Shown: positions 37,524 to 49,188 of the stretch, one piece after another
Position numbering within the stretch: position 1 is the stretch's first letter
Layout of the letters: the number at the start of each line of letters is the position of its first letter
NCBI RefSeq assembly: GCF_030445035.2
Contig: NC_080675.1
Span: 66,418,544-66,482,543 of the forward strand
Reading direction: 5' to 3'
Length of the DNA stretch: 64,000 nt
DNA from: Dasypus novemcinctus
Lineage: Eukaryota > Chordata > Mammalia > Cingulata > Dasypodidae
Made by a program: the position numbers and the translations under genes
Notes under the pieces: model-generated
Told to the model about the DNA's origin: nothing
Databases searched by the model: none
What the model saw: the letters and a program-made list of their open reading frames with translations, nothing else

Positions 37524-37537
37524 TTTATTTCAATTTT

Positions 37538-40500
37538 GATTGCCCCAAGGTTGTTCATATTTGTACTCTTAATTTTATCTTAAAATCATACTTTAAAAAT
37601 TATGGTAAATTAATATTTTCAATGATAGATAATTTTAGATAATCCTATGTTAAATATCTTGAATTAACTATTAAATACTTTCTTAAATTTAAAGCAATAA
37701 CGGTGGAAAAAATACTTAGAACTGAACTATACCATCTTTAAAGAATCTACTTAGGATTCTTGTTTACTACTAAAATTGCAGGGTTTAGCATACAATAAGG
37801 CTAAAAATGGACCTCATAGACACATCTGTGTGGTCATAAAGATAAGTGGAAAAACAGTTAAGTGAATACTTAGATAGGTAGGTAACTAGGTAGATACACT
37901 GAGAGAGATTGCTATTCTGCAAATAAAGTAAAAAATTCTATTGCGGATTTTAATATCATTTAAAAACTTAATTTAAACCGTGTACTCTAAGTCTACTCAA
38001 CCAGTCCTTACTGGGTTGAGAATAAAAGAAGACATGCAATATGAAAAAGTCAAAAACAATTTCAGAGAAGTTTTTAATATTAAATTTCTAAATATTATAA
38101 TGACGTTTAAAATGATGGTCTACTCCTACCTGGGGTTAAGAATCCATGTCTGCCATTATGAATTCTCCAGTGTACATATTACATGAAAGTATAGATAAGA
38201 TATATTAGAATAAATTTTTATAATTTATAAAGATGTAGCCATATATTGCAGTTTTCCACCTTGATTACTATTTACCACTATAGTGACAAATCAAGATAGG
38301 ACATTCCTAAGAAAAGATGATAAATATTTCATTGTATGATTATTATTTTTGAAATTATAAATATATTATCAAATTAGTACTGTCTTTTGTACTGCAAAGG
38401 CTTTCCATTTTCATGTACACTTCTAATATTTAGTTAGATCCATTTTGCCTGCTTCCCCAAAAATATTTATTCACCTCTTATTTTGTTTTCTTCTAACCAG
38501 CTTTCTTGATAAGAAGTTGGCAGAACTTTTCCTGAGAAATTGGAAGAGAAGAGACGGAAGTTTTATTTTTCCCATTGCTGCACCATCTAATAGATCTATA
38601 GACACATTCTAATACGCAAGTATCAAAGAACAACTGAGGAAGGAGAACGGATATGGAGGAAGTATATTCACCTTTTAAAAGCTTTGGCGTCAAAGTGTAT
38701 AAATCTCTTCAAGTCACATTCTGATAGTGAGGATGATTTATATAACCACACACATCTGAAAAGAAGGCTAGGAAACAGATAACCTCTGCTCTTTTGGTCA
38801 CAACTTACCAATTTACAGACTTCTTCTCACAAAAAATGTACTCAACTTCCACCCCTACCCCCCTCGAGAAACAAGGATCTCTGGGTGATGCAGTATCAAT
38901 TTTCAATGCTGCTAGGTTCATATGTGGTTCCTCATGGGCTAGCAACCAAAAGCCAAGTTATCTTTTGCCCCTAAACACATACATGTACAGACACCCTTAC
39001 TCTAACCTGGCAGTTGTATGCATTATTTTACTCACATTCCATCAAATGTTCCATTTGATATCAAATGTTCCTTTTGACACTGAAATATTTAGAAAGTTAT
39101 TTAGTTGGTTGCTTTCCTAACATCCAGGTGTTGTAGAATATTTATTTTTTATTATGTTAAAGAAAGTCAAAATATTTTGCTAATATCTTCCTGTTCTTTT
39201 AGACCTTTTATTATTGACTTAAAATATACTCATCACTTGCTATAATAGCATACCATTTTAGTACTTGGATTTACACAAATGTACACTTAAGTGCATTCTT
39301 CAGAATACATGTTAACTATTTCAGGTGACTTAATTGTATTTAGTTAAATAATTACTTAAATGGTCTATATCTAGTGTCTAGGCTGAAAGAGATAGTATAA
39401 TTTTAAAACACTAAAAGTAAGGAGTGAGTTATTTGGATTAGTAAGGTTGTGTTTGTCAGAGGTCAAAAGAAGTGATGAAAACTTGATTGTGTGGTGTATA
39501 AATTTTTTAAAAGTCTCAAGAGACTTGAATGCTTTACTTTATTTTAATGTTTATATAATTACAAGTAATTAAAATAATAGAGAATAATTATTATAATTTA
39601 ATTTGTTATACTTCACCTAATTTGCCTGTGATAGTTCTTTTTTTTTCCTCTTTGGATGGAACTTTGTGTTACAGTTTATAATAAATTAAAAGCAACTATT
39701 AAAAATAACTGCAAAAATCTTATAGCAGAAATACATTTAAGTAGGAGTATTACTGTACTAGATGCTTTCTTCATATAGAACCCATTGCAGCTCCCAAGGA
39801 ATAAAAAAGATGTTAAAATATAAACAGTTTTTGTGCATCATTTCTATCCCCCACTCACAACTGGACCCCTGAACAAGTCACAGTAGTCCAAAACATTGTC
39901 TATGTTGTCTATTCAGACAGGACATCGGTGAAATTCTAACTGGAAACCACATTCCATTGCATTGCAGTAGAAGAATAGATCCTAACATTCCCCCTACAAT
40001 GACAAAGTTTACATATATTATCCATCGAATATTCTTATATAAGTAGTTGTGAGTCCAAAATGTTTAATGTAATTGCATGTCAATTGTGCTCAATTATTGT
40101 CAAAACTTCCAGAAACCTGAATCAACTAGAACCCAAATGTGTTTAATTAATTTTTTCCTGACATTAACCACCCTTTTCCCCATATTGTGAGCTAATTCTT
40201 TCCAGTTTCAATCATTGTGTTAAACTCAGCTCCAATAAGTTCATGCTTTCTCAAAAGAGAAAACTCTTTTCCCCCATATGGTGGTGAAATGACAGTTTTC
40301 TTTACATTTTTGTACTGATTATCTTGGTAAGAACTACCTTAAAATGCTGCTACTGTATTTCAAATTGCCACTACAAATCTGTTAAATTAGATTAGATACT
40401 TCTGGAATTTAACTGTGTACAGTAAAATACGAATGAACTTTTTACTGTCATACTAATGCCAATGAGTACTCACAGCCTTCTCCATTGTTCTAGTACATTG

Positions 40501-40674
40501 GCTTGCCTTTTAAGTGATATTTTGCATATGCCAACTCTAAAATACAATATCTGATTAAACTCAGATTTATGAACATTTAAAATTATTGATATTCCACACT
40601 GAATAATCTTCAGAAGTATACAAATATGCACAGTAAGACATTTGTTGCAAAAGCATTTGAGTAAGTTCTCTAAA
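37538..40674. other. AT-rich sequence; part of an old repeat at 38820-39065
   Basis: No gene recognised. A 108-codon plus-strand frame at 38794-39120 overlaps a segment (about 38820-39065) that resembles 42500-42745, so it belongs to an old repeat rather than a gene. The rest is unassigned. Confidence 0.45.
38820..39065 (+). repeat. Old unclassified repeat, copy 1
   Basis: Shares with 42500-42745 the ordered segments ATGTGGTTCCTCATGG / ATGTGGTTCTTCATGG, a TTATCTTTTGCCC / TTTATCTACTTACCC segment and ATTTTACTCACATTCC / ATTTCACTCACATTCC. Same strand in both. Possibly LTR-internal or MER-type, but I cannot name it. Confidence 0.5.
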
Positions 40675-40693
40675 GGGGCATATAGAAAATTTA

Positions 40694-41170
40694 TTTTTAA
40701 AGATTTATTTAGTTTATTTATTTCTCCCCACTCCCTTGTAGTTTTTCACTTGCTGAGTCTGTTCGTCTTCCTTGTTTCTTTAGGAGGCACTTGGAGCCAA
40801 ACCCAGGACCACTGATGTGGGAGGGAGGTGTCTAATTGCTTGAGCCATCTCTGTTCCCTGCTTTGTTGTGTTTCTCATTCTGTTTTTACCTACCCATGTC
40901 TCTTCTTGCATAATTTTGTTTCATCAGCTTGCCACACCTGCCAGTCTCATCAGCTTGTTATCTTTTTTAGGAGGCACCAGGAACCTCTGCTCACTGCATT
41001 TGTTGTGTCTCTCATTATGTTTTTTCTTCTTGTGTCTCTTGTTGTGTCAGTTTGCTGCAACTGCCCATTGTGCCAGCTCACTATCTTCTTTAGGAAGCAC
41101 CAGGATCCAAACCAGTGACCTCCCGTGTGGTGGGGGGGGAACCCAGTTGCCTGAAACACATCTGCTTCCT
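40694..41170 (-). mobile_element. Long dimeric DAS-like tRNA-SINE, antisense, with TSD
   Basis: On the minus strand it begins GGAAGCAGATGTGTTTCAGG, with a tRNA-like first unit (B-box-like CACTGGTTTGGATCCTGG). It has an internal GACACAACAAGAGACAC-type region, a second tRNA-like unit (GAGATGGCTCAAGCAATTAG ... GGTCCTGGGTTTGGCTCC) and a tail of AAATAAATAAACTAAATAAA type. Flanks are GGGGCATATAGAAAATTTA (40675-40693) and GGGGCATAGAAAATTTA (41171-41187), the same 17-19 bp site with a 2-bp difference. Open frames of 96, 103 and 99 codons across it are repeat-derived and not genes. Confidence 0.85.
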
Positions 41171-41187
41171 GGGGCATAGAAAATTTA

Positions 41188-41684
41188 AAGTGGATATAGA
41201 TTAACATCAACCTATGAAGGGTTAATCTGTATTTGTTAGAGAAGACCAAAACACTATGGACATTTGGGTGGGATAATTCTTTGTTGGAGCAATTGAGTGT
41301 GTTCTGTGCATTATAGGATATTTAGCAGCATTCTTGGCCTCTACCCACCAGATGCCTTCTCTTTCTATGCTGGGACCTCTTCCCAAGTTGTGACAACCAA
41401 AATTTTTTCTAGATGTTCTTAAATATCTTTAGGATGTAAAAGTACCCCTAGCCGAGGTCCACTATAGACTAACTGCTACAACAGAGAGATCCAAAGACTC
41501 ATAAATAGGTTTAAACAAAATAGGAGTTTGCTTTTCGCAGAATATTCTTTAGCAGGTAAGCAGATTGATGAGTTATCTCTCTTTTATATAGATTTCCAGG
41601 GTCCCAGGCTGAAGACTCAGCTACCTTCAAGAGGGGCTTCCAATTTTCTATATTTACCATCTAAGTCAGTTAAAAGGGTAACTT
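41188..41684. other. Unassigned sequence
   Basis: No gene or named repeat. AGGATATTTAGCAGCATTCTTGG near 41315 and GATGTAAAAGTACCCCTAGCCGAGG near 41435 look like a scrap of an old mammalian repeat. Confidence 0.35.
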
Positions 41685-42020
41685 AAAAGCTCTGGCCTTG
41701 GGGAAGCAGACTTGGCCCAGTGGATAGGGCATCCGTCTACCACATGGGAGGTCCGCTGTTCAAACCCTGGGACTCCTTCACCTGTGTGGAGCTGGCCCAT
41801 GCGCAGTGCTGATGTGCACAAGGAGTGCCATGCCACCCAGGACTGTCCCCCACATAGGGGAGCCCCACGCGCAAGGAGTGAGCCCCGTAAGGAGAGCCAC
41901 CCAGCATGACAGAAAGTGCAGCCTGCCTAAGAATGGCACTGCCCACACAGAGAACTGACACAGCAAGATGATGCAACAAAAAGAAACACAGATTACTGTG
42001 CCACTGACAACAGAAGTGGA

Positions 42021-42134
42021 CAAAGAAGAAGACACAGCAAATAGACACAGAGAACAGACAACCAGGGCGGCGGGGGGAGGGGGGCAAAGAAGAAGACACA
42101 GCAAATAGACACAGAGAACAGACAACCAGGGCGG
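42021..42134 (+). repeat. 64-bp tandem duplication inside the DAS-SINE tail
   Basis: The 50-base segment beginning CAAAGAAGAAGACACAGCAA and ending ACAACCAGGGCGG occurs at 42021-42070 and again at 42085-42134. The copies are separated by a G-rich spacer (G6-A-G6). The copy at 61.3 kb has this region once and shortened. Confidence 0.9.
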
Positions 42135-42172
42135 GGGGGGGGGGGGAGGGGGGAAGGGGGGAAGGGGGAAGG
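42129..42172 (+). repeat. G-run tract, potential G-quadruplex
   Basis: G14 (42133-42146), then G6, G6 and G5 separated by one or two A bases, inside the DAS-SINE 3' region. Four long G runs with very short loops fit the standard quadruplex pattern. Such runs also slip readily, so the exact lengths may vary or be assembly-sensitive. Confidence 0.85.
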
Positions 42173-42240
42173 AGAGAGAAATAAATAAATAAATAAATCT
42201 TTAAAAAACAAAAAAAATAAAAAATAAAAGCTTTAGCCTT

Positions 42241-43540
42241 AAGTAATATTTTCACTTCAATTTACATTTTTTCTTTTATTTTAAAGAAGTTTTAGATTAA
42301 GGAAAAGAAACATCAAAAATAATTCGTAAAAACAACTCATAAAGCCACTTTTAACATCTAGGGATGCTAGGAGATGTAGCATAGATTTGTGCCCAGGAAT
42401 GGGAAGAAACACATTTTGATGAATAGTTACTCATATGCCTTCCTGGCTACCAATTATCCATTTGCATCCTTCCTCTATCACATACAGCACATATCTTTTC
42501 CCAAGAAAAACAACTTAAAATTCTGTTCATTTACAATATTCAGTTCAAAATTCCAGGTCTCTAGCACATATATTCTAATCGAATCCAGATGTGGTTCTTC
42601 ATGGTCCATTGTCCGATGAACTAAAAGGCTATTTATCTACTTACCCACATCTACAAACTCCCAATACATAAAATATCCCTCATAACTTCAAAGTCTTGGG
42701 CTAGAGGTGGTACACATAATTTCACTCACATTCCTTTGGTAAGACATAGTCGCCAGACCATACTCAACTGTAAGGAAAGTTGAAAATTGTAAATTAATGC
42801 AAAAGAAGGAAATTCCTTTTCATGAACAGGAAATAATTGTTATGTCTTTCTGGCATATAATCTGGTCTGAAAAATAAGATACAAGAGTAGAAAATTAGGT
42901 CCCAAGTAATACTGAGGATCAGACATAGTGGCAATATTTTGGTTCTAAATGATCAGTCCTATAGTAAGTAGTTCTCCCAAGACAGACTAGAATGTAGGGA
43001 AATATATTCACATTCCTTACAGTGAGTGGCTGGCCAGATATAGACTTGGTTTGATTCATGGTACCATTCCCTGGTGAAGCACAAAACTAAAAAGCAAGGG
43101 AACTCCCCTTATTCAACCTAGAAATTAGAGGATTAGGAAAAGAAAGTTGCAGTTTGGGGGGTTACCCAAAGGTCATTTTGGGTAGTCTGGAGACTGTACT
43201 TTAACAATACTAAACTAGGCTTTGTGCCTGGAGTTTAAGAAGTTGTTAAGAACTTGTCAAAATTGATCTTAGAGGGATGAATTTCATTAGGCTAAGCTAA
43301 AAATTAAGAGACTGGTGGCAGAGACTGGCATCTGCTCCCTTCATTGCTATTTCAGTTTTTGTTCCTCCATTCTTTTTTCGTCTGTCTGCTGAATATATAC
43401 AAGTTCATAGATAAAGTTCCTTGATATGCAGTTCCTAGAACTTCATTTGGCACTAAAATATAAAAGTGTTTTTTTCAGGGTAGACTGGAGACAATTGCCA
43501 ACATGTTTTTAGATATAGTCTTCTTTTATCTTCTTAAATA
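42241..43540. other. Unassigned sequence; old repeat copy 2 at 42500-42745
   Basis: No gene. The 76-codon plus frame at 42389-42619 lies in the repeat shared with 38820-39065. Later parts (GGTCCCAAGTAATACTGAGG at about 42899) also look like old interspersed repeat. Confidence 0.4.
42500..42745 (+). repeat. Old unclassified repeat, copy 2
   Basis: Partner of 38820-39065, described there. In this copy the segments are GATGTGGTTCTTCATGG, CTATTTATCTACTTACCC and ATTTCACTCACATTCC. Confidence 0.5.
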
Positions 43541-43544
43541 CTTA

Positions 43545-44265
43545 AAAAAAATTTTTTTCAGATAGATTACATAAATGTTATATAAACAATGTAGGGGATT
43601 CTCATATGCCCAACTCCCTACCCCTTTCACACTTTCCCACATTAACATCCTTCATTGTGGTGCATTTGTTACAATTGGTGAACACATACTGAAGCATTGC
43701 CCCTAAGTGTGTATTATATTAAAAGTTTAAGTTATACTTTAAACTCTCTCCCACACAATTTTGTTAGTTATGACAAGACATATAATGGCCTGTATCTGTC
43801 ATTGCAACATCATTCAGGACAATTCCAATATCCCAAAAATGTCCACATATTACATCTATATTTCCCTCTCCCTCCCCTCAGAACCTCCAGTGGCACTGCC
43901 TCCACATCAATGATAAACGTTCTTCAATTGCTAGACTAACAATAAGTCTATGGTAGAATAACTAAGACTACTCTAGTCCATTGTTAATTCTTCAAACCTG
44001 AGGATGCTGGGATGGTGATGCATAGTCCATCTCCTTTTGAGAAGGGTCTTAGATACCATGGGGCAGATGAATGGGACTATCTTGTTTGCAGTTGTAGACT
44101 CTCTCTGATCCTTGGAATGGTTGTTGCCCATTATTTGTCCCAGATGAATCCAATGAACTGGAGAGTGGGTGTTGCAATTCTGTAACTCTGTTGAGTTTCT
44201 TCTAATCATGGAGTCCAAAAATCTATTAGCTGTTTTGGGACTAATATACATTTTAAATTACTCAT
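43545..44265 (-). mobile_element. Xenarthran-type L1 3'UTR, antisense
   Basis: T-rich left end (the antisense tail), then GGGGATTCTCATATGCCC, CATTTGTTACAATTGGTGAA, AATGGCCTGTATCTGTCATT, CATCATTCAGGACAATTCC, a CTCCACATCAATGATAAACG segment, AACAATAAGTCTATGG and GAGGATGCTGGGATGGTGAT. The same parts recur in the same order at 48025-48900 and 61380-61835. Non-coding. The antisense 92-codon frame at 43973-44251 is not a gene. Confidence 0.82.
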
Positions 44266-44269
44266 ATAA

Positions 44270-44580
44270 ATCTCTCAGCTGTTTTATTGAGGTATTCACA
44301 TAGCATACAGTCCATCCAATGTCTACAATTACTGGCTTTTAGTATAATCAAAGTTCTGTGTTATCACCACAATCAATTTTAGAATATTTTCATTATTCCA
44401 AAATGAAAAACCTTATACCCCTGAGCAGTCAGCCCTCAATCTCTCTATCCTTCCTCATTCCTACATAACTACTAATCTATTTCTGTCTCTATAAATGTAT
44501 TAATAATTACATTTTACATAAATAGAGAGATACAATATGTAGTATTTTGTGTGTAGTATGTTTCAAGTAGCGTAGTGTTT
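44270..44580 (-). mobile_element. Second L1 3'UTR end, antisense
   Basis: GTTTTATTGAGGTATTCACATAGCATACAGTCCATCC-like sequence and TTTTAGTATAATCAAAGTT are the reverse complement of an old mammalian L1 3' end. Its start is near the end of the 3'UTR on its left. Confidence 0.7.
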
Positions 44581-44581
44581 T

Positions 44582-47500
44582 TAAAAAATTATTACTTTTA
44601 ATTAGAGGAGTTTTAAGTTTACAGAAAAGTCATTAAAAATACAATGTTCCCATGTACCACTCCATTGTTGACACTTTGCTACTTTTGTTACAATTGATTT
44701 TGTTGAGAAAAAAAATTGATGAAAGAATATTAAAATAGTGCTGTTAACTATAGCCATTGTTTTGACCACTGTACCTTTGTAATAATCTTTAAAGTCGGCA
44801 TGTGTGAATCCTCCAACTTCATTCTTTTTCAATATGTTTTGGCTATTTAGAGTCCTTACCCTCCCAAATAAGTTTGACAATTGGTTTTTCTATTTCTGCA
44901 AAGCTGGCAGTTGGAATTTTGATTGGGATTGCATTGAATTTGTTAATCATTTTGGGTAGAACTGACATCTTACCAATGTTTAGTCTTCCAGTACATGTGC
45001 ATGGAACGTCCTTCCATTTATTTAGGTCTTCTTGGATTTCTTTTAGCTATGTTTTATGGTTTTCTGTGTACAAGTTCTTTACATCCTTCATTAGATTTAT
45101 TCCTAGAGATTGATTTTTTTTAGTTTCTAATATAAACGGAATTTTTAAATTGATTTACTGCTCAAATTTCTCATTACTAATGTATGGAAACACTACTGAT
45201 TTTCATGTGTTCACCTTGTATACCACCACAAGTAATTGTTGAATTTCTTTTTTGGCTCTAGTAGCTTTGTGGTAGATTTTTGGGGGTTTTCTATGTATAA
45301 GATCATGCCATTGGCAAATAGTGAAAGCTTTACTTCTTCCTTTCCTATGTGGGTGCCTTTTATTTCTATTTCTTGCCTAATTGCTCTGGCTGCCTAAAAT
45401 TTCAATACAATGCTGAACAACAGTCATGACAGAGGTTATCTTTGTATTCCAGATCTTAGGGTGAGTGTTTTCAGTCTTTCACTATGAAGTATGATGTTAC
45501 TTAGGTTTTTCATATTTGCCTTTTATCATTTTGAGGAAATTCTCTTCTATGCCTACTTTTCTAAATGTTTTTATCAAGAAAGAATTTATTAAGAAAGAAT
45601 TTTGTCAAATGTCTTTTCTGTATCAATTGAAATGATCATTTGTGTTTTTTTTCCTTTGTTCTGTTGATGTTATGTATTACATTAATTGATTTTCTAGTAT
45701 TGAAGTACCCTGCATAGTCAGGATAAAACACACTTGATCATGGTGTATAATTCCTTTAAAGTGCTGTTGAATTTGATTTGCAAGTACTTTGTTGAGGGTT
45801 TTTGCTTTTATATCCATAAGAGAAATTGGCCTGTTATTTTCTTTTCTTGTAATATCTTTATCTGGCATTGGTATTAGAGTACTGTTGGTTTCATAGAAAG
45901 AGTTAGTAATGTTCCCTTCCCTTCAGTTTTTTTCAAAAGAGCTTAAACAGGATTCGTATTAATTATTCTTGGAATGATTGGTAGAATTCACCTGTGATGC
46001 TTTCTTGTTCTGGGCTTTTCTTTGCTAGGATATTTTTGGTTATTAATAAATTTCTTTGCTTGTAATTGGTCTGTTGAAGTATTCTATTTCTTGTAGAGTC
46101 AGTGTATGTTGTTCATGTGTTTCTAAGAATTTGTCTATTTCATCTAGGTTGTCTAATTTGTTGGCATTACGTTGTTCATAGTACCCTCTGATATCCTTTT
46201 TATTTCTGTGGAATCAGTATTAATGCCCCCACACTCAATTCTTATTTTATTTATTTGCATCTTCTTTCTTTTTTCACTGTCAATCTAACTAAGGGTTTGT
46301 CAATTTTATCAATCTTTTCAAAGAACCAACTTTTGGTTTTGTTAATTCTGTTTTTTTTTAATTCTTAATTTCATCTATCTCTACTCTAATCTTTGTTATT
46401 TCTTTCCTTCAGCTTGCTTTGGGGTTAGTTTGCTGTTAATTTTTCTCTAGTTGCTCCAGGATTGTAGTTAAGTCTTTGATTTTAGCTCTTTCTTCTTTTC
46501 CAATGCAAGCTTTTAGGGCTGTAAATTTTCCTCTCAGCGCTGCTTTCACTGCATGCCATAAGTTTTGATATGTTTTAATTTCATTTTCATTTGCCTCAAG
46601 GTGTTTACTGATTTCTTTTTGACCTTATCTAAGAGAGTTTTATTTAACTCCCATGTATTTGTTGATTTTCCAGTTCTCTGTTAGTGATTTCCAGCTTCAT
46701 TCCCTTGTGGTCAGAGAAGATGCTTTGTAGGATTTCAATCTTTCTAAATGTATTGAAATGTGTTTTGTGGTCCACCATGTGGTCTATCCTAAAGAATAAC
46801 CAGTGTTCACTTGAGAAGAATGTATATCCTACTTTTTTGGGAAGAAGTCTTGTTCATTTATCTAATTATTCAAGTTCTCTGATTCCTTATTAACCTTCTA
46901 TGTAGATAATTTCTCTCTTAATAGGAATGGTGTATTAAAATCTCCAACTATTATTGTGGAGGTTGCTATTTCTACCTTCAGTTTTGCCAGTGATTGCCTC
47001 ATCTATTTTGGGACACCTACATCCATAACTTGCAAATTTGAAAAGATACCAACTTAGCTTCAATAGCATGCACGTTCTTTGCTCCCACATCTCTCTTCTT
47101 CCACTCTTTTCCCCCCACTTTATATTTTGCAAGTCCTTCATCAGGAATGTGTTTTTTAATTATTCAATTTTATTTTGATTTTTATATGAATTAAGTGCAG
47201 AGTTATATATTGAAGATACACTACTATTTGGCTTCGTATTTACCTTTTTACTTACCATTACTGAAGATCTTCACACTATCCTAAGCCACTCTCCTGTCTT
47301 TTCCTTTCTGTTTGTAGAACACCCTTTAGGAATTCTCACAGGACTCTTGTTGGCTAACTCTCTCAGATTTGTTTATCTATGAATATTTTTAACTCCCCCA
47401 TATTTTTTAAGGACAGTTTTGCCAGACAAAGAATTTTGGGCTTGTAGTTTTTCTCTTTCAGTCTTTAAATATATCACATTACTGCCTTCTCACCCCTATG

Positions 47501-47765
47501 GTTTCTGATGAGAAATTGACACTTAGTCTTATAGAGGATCCCTTTTATGTGATGAATCCCTTTTCTCTTGCTGCATTCAGAATTCTCTATTTTTGGCATT
47601 TGACATTTTGATCATAATGTGTCTTGGACTAGGTCTGTTAGGATATATTCTGTTTGGAGTATGTTGTGATTCTTGGACATGTATATTTATGTCTTTTATT
47701 GGAGTTGGGAAGATTGTGGCAATTATTTCCTCAAATATTCATTCTGCCCCTTTTCCCTTCAAAAA
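44582..47765 (-). mobile_element. 3.2-kb L1 body (3'UTR through ORF2 to upstream region), antisense
   Basis: From left to right the plus strand runs L1 backwards: a 3'UTR piece (GGAGTTTTAAGTTTACAGAA), ORF2 C-terminal region (TGATTGGGATTGCATTGAAT), the stretch complementary to the RT active site (GCCATTGGCAAATAGTGAAA), RT fingers, endonuclease/linker region (CCTTGTGGTCAGAGAAGATG, TCCACCATGTGGTCTATCC) and an upstream part ending near 47765 (CATAATGTGTCTTGGACTAG). On the minus strand, 45868-45677 translates with [20 protein letters not shown], the L1 RT 'RPISLMNIDAKILNK' motif. Frames are broken, so the element is dead and truncated. Confidence 0.9.
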
Positions 47766-48024
47766 TAAAAAATTTGGGTAATATTTGAAAACATAATTTG
47801 ATCCTTTTAAATAAAACTTGGTTAAGATTACAACTGACTTGTAAATGAAATATTCATTTCTAAATGATGACATAATATAGTTTAATTAAGTGTTCACTGA
47901 AATTTTACAGTTTGCAATTGGCATTAAGCATTTAGGACCACCTTGCCTACTGCTACTAGGCAGGTATGTGAAAAAATTTGATTATTAAATAACAGAGGAT
48001 TCAGTTATGATAAGCTTTCTTTAC

Positions 48025-48900
48025 CTTTTTTTTCACTTTTTTATTTTTTAAAAGATACTTTAATTACATTAATGCTACAGACAATACATAGGGGATTCCC
48101 ATATGCCCCATTCGCCACATCTACCACATTTTCCTGCATTAGCAACATCTTTCATCAGTGTGGTACATTCATTGCAATTGATAAACACATTTTGGAGCAA
48201 TGCCAGTAAGCACAGATTATAGTTTACCTTGCAGTTTACACTCCCTCCCATTTGACTCTGTAGGTTATGGTCAGATATGTAATGGCCTGTATCTGTCATT
48301 GTAATGTCATTCAGGATGATTCCCAAATCCCAAAAATGCCCCACCCCATTATCCCCATTTTTCCCTCTCCATAACCCCAGAATATCAATGGGTCACTGCC
48401 TCTACAACAATAGTATTTCTTCCATTGCTAGAATCACAATAAGTCTATAGAAGAATGCTAGTACATTTATTTTAGTCCATAGTTCATTTCCCAATCCTGA
48501 GGACTCTGGGATGGTGATAACCACTCCACCACTAATTGAGGGGGAATTTGATTCATTACATCTGATGGACAGGACTCTCTTGCTTGCAGTTTTAGGTACT
48601 CTCAGTTCCTTGGTATGTTATTTTTCCATCATCTCCTCCCCATTAGCTGTCTCAGGTTAATCCATTGAACTGGAGAGTAGGTGGTGCAACTCCATTGAGA
48701 TTCAGGGCTCAGTTGGCACATGGACAGCCCAAAGATTTAAGTACCTTGGATGTACAACCTACTAACTCTAGTACTAATTATAGGTTCAAATAGAAGGACA
48801 GAAGAGTCATGCATAAGGAAACCACTGCTGAGTCTAACTCTGTCACTCTGGGGAGCATAAATATCAGATTGGGGCCTCTGGGAAGGGGCCAAATTCCTAA
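48025..48900 (-). mobile_element. Xenarthran-type L1 3'UTR, antisense, second copy
   Basis: Begins with a poly-T run and TTTTTTAAAAGATACTTTAA, then GGGGATTCCCATATGCCCCA, CATTAGCAACATCTTTCATC, CATTGCAATTGATAAACACA, AATGGCCTGTATCTGTCATT, TTCAGGATGATTCCC, GAGGACTCTGGGATGGTGAT and further 3'UTR sequence to about 48900. Same subfamily order as 43545-44265 but better preserved. The antisense 89-codon frame at 48075-48344 is not a gene. Confidence 0.85.
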
Positions 48901-49188
48901 ACTATCTACTTCACTTTTAACTGCTGAAAATATAAATGCATTTGTTTGAAATTGATATTGAAACTACTGAATTGTTTTCCTGACTTTCTTTTAACTTTTC
49001 TATCCTCTGTCTCTTTCTGGGTTGTAATTATTGGTTTTAAATGTTTGATCTTACCTAATACCCTTACTGCCTTAACTTGTTTTCCTTCAGATTATCAGAT
49101 AAACCTCAAATTATATTATAATCACTTCTGAACATATTTACCTCTATATATTTTCCAACAAACAAATGAACTAAAACAGTATCAATGG

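Larger units (their letters stand above)
41700..42225 (+). mobile_element. DAS-SINE (armadillo tRNA-derived SINE), nearly full length
   Basis: Starts GGGAAGCAGACTTGGCCCAG. The polymerase III A box lies in CTTGGCCCAGTGGATAGGGC (41711-41730) and the B box is GTTCAAACCC (41758-41767). The body carries the family segments GTGTGGAGCTGGCCCATG, AAGTGCAGCCTGCC and GACACAGAGAACAGACAACC. The 3' part contains a tandem 64-bp unit (42021 and 42085 starts), long G runs and then (AAAT)n and A-rich tail. The TSD is AAAAGCTCTGGCCTT (41685-41699) versus AAAAGCTTTAGCCTT (42226-42240), 13/15 identical. The 65-codon plus frame and the antisense frames of 172, 115 and 72 codons are SINE-derived. DAS-SINE identity is from memory of the armadillo family. 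Confidence 0.93.

Noticed and set aside
40828..41249. Overlapping plus and minus frames of 96-103 codons
   Set aside because: All are contained in or run out of the antisense dimeric SINE with a defined TSD.
41737..42255. 172-codon antisense open frame, the longest in the window
   Set aside because: It lies entirely in the DAS-SINE and its flanks. Its proline- and leucine-rich repeats are the translation of the G-rich tail and the 64-bp tandem duplication.
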